Positions 5,295 to 7,947 of a stretch of 7,947 nucleotides of DNA are shown here, one piece after another. Position numbers and translations under genes: made by a program. The stretch comes from Cyclobacteriaceae bacterium (GTDB taxonomy: Bacteria > Bacteroidota > Bacteroidia > Cytophagales > Cyclobacteriaceae). Positions within the stretch are counted from its first letter, which is position 1. Each line of letters starts with the position of its first letter. The stretch covers positions 1 to 7,947 of the forward strand of contig JANYKP010000270.1 in assembly GCA_025358195.1 (NCBI GenBank), read 5' to 3'. The notes below the pieces were generated by a model, which did no database searches, was not told where the DNA came from, and was given only the letters and a program-made list of their open reading frames with translations.

Positions 5295-6353
5295 ATGAAA
5301 AAAATAAAAACTGTTCTCTTCGGACTCGGCACTGTCAATCTGGGCTTGCTCAGGATTCTAAAAGCCAAGTCAAACCAAATTACCAATACTCACGGCCTTT
5401 CGTTCATTGTCGTAGGTGTTGCCGATTCATCCGGCGTAGCAGTAAACGCCAATGGTTTTGAATATGAAGAACTGCTCGAACTTAAAAGACTGAAAAAGCA
5501 GGTGAAGGAACTCGATGGTTATTTGCCTAAAGTACTTGCAGAAACAATTTCGGAATACGTCTATGCCGACTTGCTCATTGAAAGTTCATCCGCCAATCTC
5601 CGTACAGGCGGTACGGGATTGACGATTGCTCGTGAAGCACTTAAAAAAGGATGGTCCGTGGTACTTGCTAACAAGGCACCGCTCGTATTTGCGTATGATG
5701 AATTACACCAATTAGCAAGTACACAGGGGGGCAGTCTGGCGTTTAGTGCCACCGTCTGCGGCGGACTCCCCGTTATCAACATGCTTCAGCGTGATTTAAA
5801 AATGACAACCCTGAGAAGCTTTCGTGGTATCCTCAACGCCACCACCAATTATATTCTTAACGAGTTGGACAACGGACGATCAGGTGGGGAGGCGATAAAA
5901 GAAGCACAGCGCCTGGGAGCAGCAGAAGCAGATCCAACGCACGATCTTCATGGACATGACTCAGCCAACAAATTATTTATCATCATGAAATCGTTTACAA
6001 ATTTCACTGGCAACATTTCCGACATTTCGGTAGAAGGCATTCAATATCTTGAAGCAGCTGAAATCCGCCAAGCCAAAGCGGAAGGAAATAAAATCAAATT
6101 GCTGGCGATTGCCGAATCGGAAAAAGACAGATGGAAGTTATCAGTAAAGCCTACATCAGTGCCCATTGATTCATTTCTAGGTACCTGTAATGGCTGGGAA
6201 ATGGGGGTGGAGTTGAAGACAGATTTGTACGAAAGTATTGCCATGAAAAATTATGAGGCTGACCCTGTTGGCACATCCGCAGCAGTACTGCGCGATGCAA
6301 TTGATGTGTGCGAACGCGATGCACATAGAAGGGGGAGTGCAGCGAAAAATTAA
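5295..6353 (+). CDS. hom: Homoserine dehydrogenase, stand-alone, without ACT domain
   Basis: 352 residues. It is predicted to reduce aspartate semialdehyde to homoserine with NAD(P)H in the threonine/methionine branch. Seen: nucleotide-binding loop FGLGTVNLG (9-17), SSANLRTGG (98-106), VVLANKAPL with Lys127 (122-130), SATVCGGLPVI (151-161), GILNATTNYIL (178-188), and EADPTHDLHGHDSANK (211-226), in which Glu211, Asp217, Asp222 and Lys226 have the spacing of the yeast enzyme's substrate and catalytic residues Glu208, Asp214, Asp219 and Lys223. Variations: an Asn in the GTV loop (GTVNLG rather than the more usual GTVG.G), and NATTNY where many have NGTTN. The protein ends soon after the catalytic domain, so there is no regulatory ACT domain and no aspartokinase fusion. 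An in-frame GTG at 5271 would add 8 residues, but the ATG places the first strand directly at the N-terminus. A DUF1330 pseudogene follows 61 bases downstream. A related oxidoreductase with another substrate is possible but less likely. Confidence 0.9.
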   Translation: MKKIKTVLFGLGTVNLGLLRILKAKSNQITNTHGLSFIVVGVADSSGVAVNANGFEYEELLELKRLKKQVKELDGYLPKVLAETISEYVYADLLIESSSANLRTGGTGLTIAREALKKGWSVVLANKAPLVFAYDELHQLASTQGGSLAFSATVCGGLPVINMLQRDLKMTTLRSFRGILNATTNYILNELDNGRSGGEAIKEAQRLGAAEADPTHDLHGHDSANKLFIIMKSFTNFTGNISDISVEGIQYLEAAEIRQAKAEGNKIKLLAIAESEKDRWKLSVKPTSVPIDSFLGTCNGWEMGVELKTDLYESIAMKNYEADPVGTSAAVLRDAIDVCERDAHRRGSAAKN

Positions 6354-6386
6354 ATATTGAATCAAAATGTCGTACCAAGTACGTTG

Positions 6387-6399
6387 CTAATTAAATTAG
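6387..6399. repeat. Short AT-rich palindrome upstream of the DUF1330 gene
   Basis: CTAATT (6387-6392) and AATTAG (6394-6399) form a perfect inverted repeat around one base, and cgtac/gtacg (6371-6375 with 6379-6383) forms another just before it. Both lie in the 61-base gap between the homoserine dehydrogenase and DUF1330 genes. They may be operator or promoter elements (TAAATTAG is a weak TAnnTTTG match). The structures are seen; the role is guesswork. Confidence 0.3.
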
Positions 6400-6414
6400 A
6401 TAAAAAATAAACAC

Positions 6415-6701
6415 ATGAAGGCCTATATCATCGTAGATGTTAACATTACCGACCCGGCACGGTATGGAGACTATAAAAAACTTACCCCTGGATCCCTGGT
6501 GCCATTTGAAGGAAAATTTATCGTCCGGGGAGGAACAACCGAAACGCTGGAAGGGGATTGGAAGCCCGGGCCGTATTGTGGTAGTGGAGTCCATCCATGG
6601 AGAAAGCCAAAGCCTGGTGGTCATCCGACACGTACGCACCAGCCAAAGCCATCCGTCAATCAGCGGCAATGACCAAGATGATTGTTGTGCAGGGCGCATA
6701 A
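6415..6701 (+). pseudogene. DUF1330 family gene broken by two frameshifts
   Basis: The ATG at 6415 opens a DUF1330 protein: MKAYIIVDVNITDPARYGDY (1-20), GKFIVRGGTTETLEGDWKPG (33-52). After position 6570 the homologous reading moves one base (RIVVVE, 6572-6589), and after 6590 it moves again (PSMEKAKAWWSSDTYAPAKA, then IRQSAAMTKMIVVQGA and TAA at 6699-6701). Joined, the three pieces give about 94-95 residues, the normal length of this family, with all parts in register, so the lesions are one extra G/C at the run cccgggcc and about one extra or two missing bases at 6588-6592. Uncorrected, the first frame ends at 6672 with an unrelated C-terminus. The family is a small cytoplasmic ferredoxin-like-fold protein of uncertain function. 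The otherwise intact code suggests either a very recent inactivation or sequencing/assembly errors. Confidence 0.85.
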
Positions 6702-6706
6702 ACTTT

Positions 6707-6747
6707 CATTCCCCTCTCCGCCCCGGAGACGGCCGGGCTGAGCCTAC
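6707..6747. repeat. GC-rich palindromic repeat, copy 2 (degraded), overlapping a stop codon
   Basis: The bases cattcccctctccg, then ccc, then cggaga, ending in ggctgagcctac, align with copy 1 at 1494-1536: same left arm, same loop length and same tgag-cctac tail. The stem is reduced to 6 bp (6715-6720 with 6724-6729) plus two pairs beyond a C-C mismatch. The cta at 6744-6746 in the tail is the TAG stop of the minus-strand membrane protein, as in copy 1. It lies between two converging genes and may help separate their transcripts. Confidence 0.65.
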
Positions 6748-7904
6748 AACACATTTCCACCCTTCTTCCTGATCAATTCTTGTAGCCAGTTTTCCAACTG
6801 CAAACACTCGACCGGGTTGAGTGCAGTGATGGATAAGGTAAGAGGTTTGTTCTTGGAGGAAAAAATATTTTTCAAGGCCTCCAACGGATGGTCGCGTTCA
6901 TGCTGAACCTGGAGATGTTCTTTTTGGGTGAGTATGGAAAGTCCTCCACTGGAATAATTGCTGATCGAAGAAAATGAATAGGCAACGCTGTAGACATCCG
7001 GCACCGGAATCGTTTTCATGTTCTTAATAGTCTCGGTTGATTTAGAAATTTCATTGTACTCCAGGGATGCCTTGCCAACAACAATTGCATAACGGGTCGT
7101 TGCATCCTTGATCATTTTTTTTACGGCGAAGAAAAGGATGACTCCAAAAACCGTAATAATGAAACCCGCAATCATATAAAGGAAAAAGGCAATGTCTCCA
7201 AATTCCCCTGTAAAGATCATGCTGAAGATGCCTAAAAAAACCGAAGCAAAGATCAGCAGGAAAATGGGCCCGAAAATACCCACTTTATTTTGCCAGCGGA
7301 TGACCGTTTTATCCATCTTCTCCTCTTTGGAAATTTTATCGGTAAGAACAGGCGCAGGCAAAAAAGAGGCAATCTTGGTGGTTTGAACAGATGACGTCAG
7401 CTTTTGTAAAATTTCATCAGCAGCATTTTGTGTTCCTGATTGCGAAAGAAACCATTCGCCCCCATCTTTTTTTCGCAAGAAAACATGGTAGTAATACGAG
7501 TAAGTGGATCTTGTGGAGGACGTACTGGAGGAAGAACTTCGTCGCTCAACATAAGTATCGAATTTCTCAATTTCATCATAGCGGATGTAACCCGTTTGAT
7601 TTCCAGCCTTCGTCATTTGAATGATCACGGCGCCTTTGTTGTGGTCGAACGTAATTACTTCGGGGTCGGTCGAGGCCATCGTTGGCAGAAAGATTCCAAC
7701 GGCAATCGCCCCGAGTCCAAACAGCGGAAAGAAAATCTTGAACAAGGCAAAGGGTAATTCAAACCCGGAAGACAAAAGGTTAATAGCACCCCCCACTAAA
7801 AGAAAAATAGCGCCAACCGCAATGAAAAGAGCACGCGAACAACCTGAAACATTCCGTTCAAAAACAATTTTATGCTGATCGACGGATGTTAGTTGGTAGG
7901 GCAT
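6744..7904 (-). CDS. Four-helix membrane protein of unknown function
   Basis: 386 residues, ATG at 7904. Predicted topology by eye: TM1 about 25-45 and TM2 about 51-73, then a soluble part (77-200); TM3 about 208-231 and TM4 about 237-262, then a second soluble part (265-386). The same plan, a helix hairpin followed by a beta-rich domain, appears twice. The first soluble part has TDPEVITFDHNKGAVIIQ (79-96) and YIRYDEIEKFDTYVE, interrupted by a Ser/Thr/Tyr-rich linker (121-139), then HVFLRKKDGGEWFLSQ (140-155) and a helix, NAADEILQKL (160-169). The strand pattern with a terminal helix suggests a PH-like domain, as in other bacterial membrane proteins; this is inference. The second part ends in a helix, NPVECLQLENWLQELIRKK (363-381). 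I do not recognise a named family. The inner membrane is the likely site. The stop codon lies in a palindromic repeat, and a heptamer tandem repeat starts 8 bases before the ATG. Confidence 0.8.
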   Translation of the reverse strand: MPYQLTSVDQHKIVFERNVSGCSRALFIAVGAIFLLVGGAINLLSSGFELPFALFKIFFPLFGLGAIAVGIFLPTMASTDPEVITFDHNKGAVIIQMTKAGNQTGYIRYDEIEKFDTYVERRSSSSSTSSTRSTYSYYYHVFLRKKDGGEWFLSQSGTQNAADEILQKLTSSVQTTKIASFLPAPVLTDKISKEEKMDKTVIRWQNKVGIFGPIFLLIFASVFLGIFSMIFTGEFGDIAFFLYMIAGFIITVFGVILFFAVKKMIKDATTRYAIVVGKASLEYNEISKSTETIKNMKTIPVPDVYSVAYSFSSISNYSSGGLSILTQKEHLQVQHERDHPLEALKNIFSSKNKPLTLSITALNPVECLQLENWLQELIRKKGGNVL

Positions 7905-7911
7905 GGTATGG

Positions 7912-7947
7912 TTAGCTTTTAGCTCTTGCTTTTAGCTTTTAGCTTTT
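7912..7947. repeat. Heptanucleotide tandem repeat (AGCTTTT), continuing past the right edge
   Basis: From 7914 the units read AGCTTTT, AGCTCTT, GCTTTT, AGCTTTT, AGCTTTT: five units of a 7-mer, one with a substitution and one lacking a base, running into the window end. It lies immediately upstream of the membrane protein gene (ATG at 7904), within its leader or promoter region. Slippage could change the spacing of upstream signals, but the imperfect units argue against frequent recent change. The full array length is unknown because it is cut by the window. Confidence 0.7.

Noticed and set aside
6415..6701. Programmed ribosomal frameshifting in the DUF1330 gene
   Set aside because: Two separate shifts in a small non-translational protein, with no slippery heptamer or downstream stimulatory structure, fit mutation or sequencing error better.
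1..7947. A defence, toxin-antitoxin, secretion or mobile system
   Set aside because: No nuclease, integrase, transposase, reverse transcriptase, toxin or antitoxin signature was seen in any credible frame, and gene orientations do not suggest a multi-gene system.

Overview
The window reads as an ordinary chromosomal segment of a Bacteroidota bacterium, most likely a Cytophagales-type member. This rests on protein flavour (a DUF5916-type CBM9 protein, DUF2141, a SpoIIAA-like protein and a PFK of the Bacteroidota type), on the near absence of Shine-Dalgarno sequences before starts, and on AT-rich leaders with weak TAnnTTTG-like boxes. No phage, plasmid, transposase, CRISPR, rRNA or tRNA was seen. 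The taxonomic call is inference from sequence recognition only.

Layout, left to right. A minus-strand secreted CBM9/DUF5916 protein runs off the left edge (1-602). Next is a structured intergenic element (about 633-812), then a small exported protein of unknown function (818-1291, minus). A phosphofructokinase with pyrophosphate-type specificity residues follows (1533-2729, minus). Its stop codon lies inside a hairpin-bearing repeat. A 181-bp divergent intergenic region packed with inverted repeats separates it from a secreted DUF2141 protein (2911-3378, plus). Convergent with that are a geranylgeranyl-reductase-family flavoprotein with a TTG start (3392-4609, minus) and, upstream on the same strand, a SpoIIAA-like/STAS protein (4700-5116). 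Divergent from these is a stand-alone homoserine dehydrogenase without an ACT domain (5295-6353, plus), followed by a DUF1330 gene broken by two closely spaced frameshifts (6415-6701, plus). A four-helix membrane protein of unknown function (6744-7904, minus) closes the window. Its stop codon lies in a second, degraded copy of the same repeat, and its upstream region carries a heptanucleotide tandem repeat that reaches the right edge.

The genes do not form one recognisable pathway: orientation changes four times, and only the flavoprotein/STAS pair and the homoserine dehydrogenase/DUF1330 pair could share transcripts. I found no convincing novel multi-gene system. The most interesting signals are non-coding: (1) two copies of a GC-rich palindromic repeat, each contributing the TAG stop codon of the adjacent gene; (2) a cluster of three inverted repeats, including a perfect 14-bp palindrome, between the PFK and DUF2141 genes; and (3) a hairpin element after the 818-1291 gene with a long fortuitous open frame. 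At protein level, the PFK specificity residues, the stand-alone homoserine dehydrogenase and the doubly frameshifted DUF1330 gene deserve a second look.
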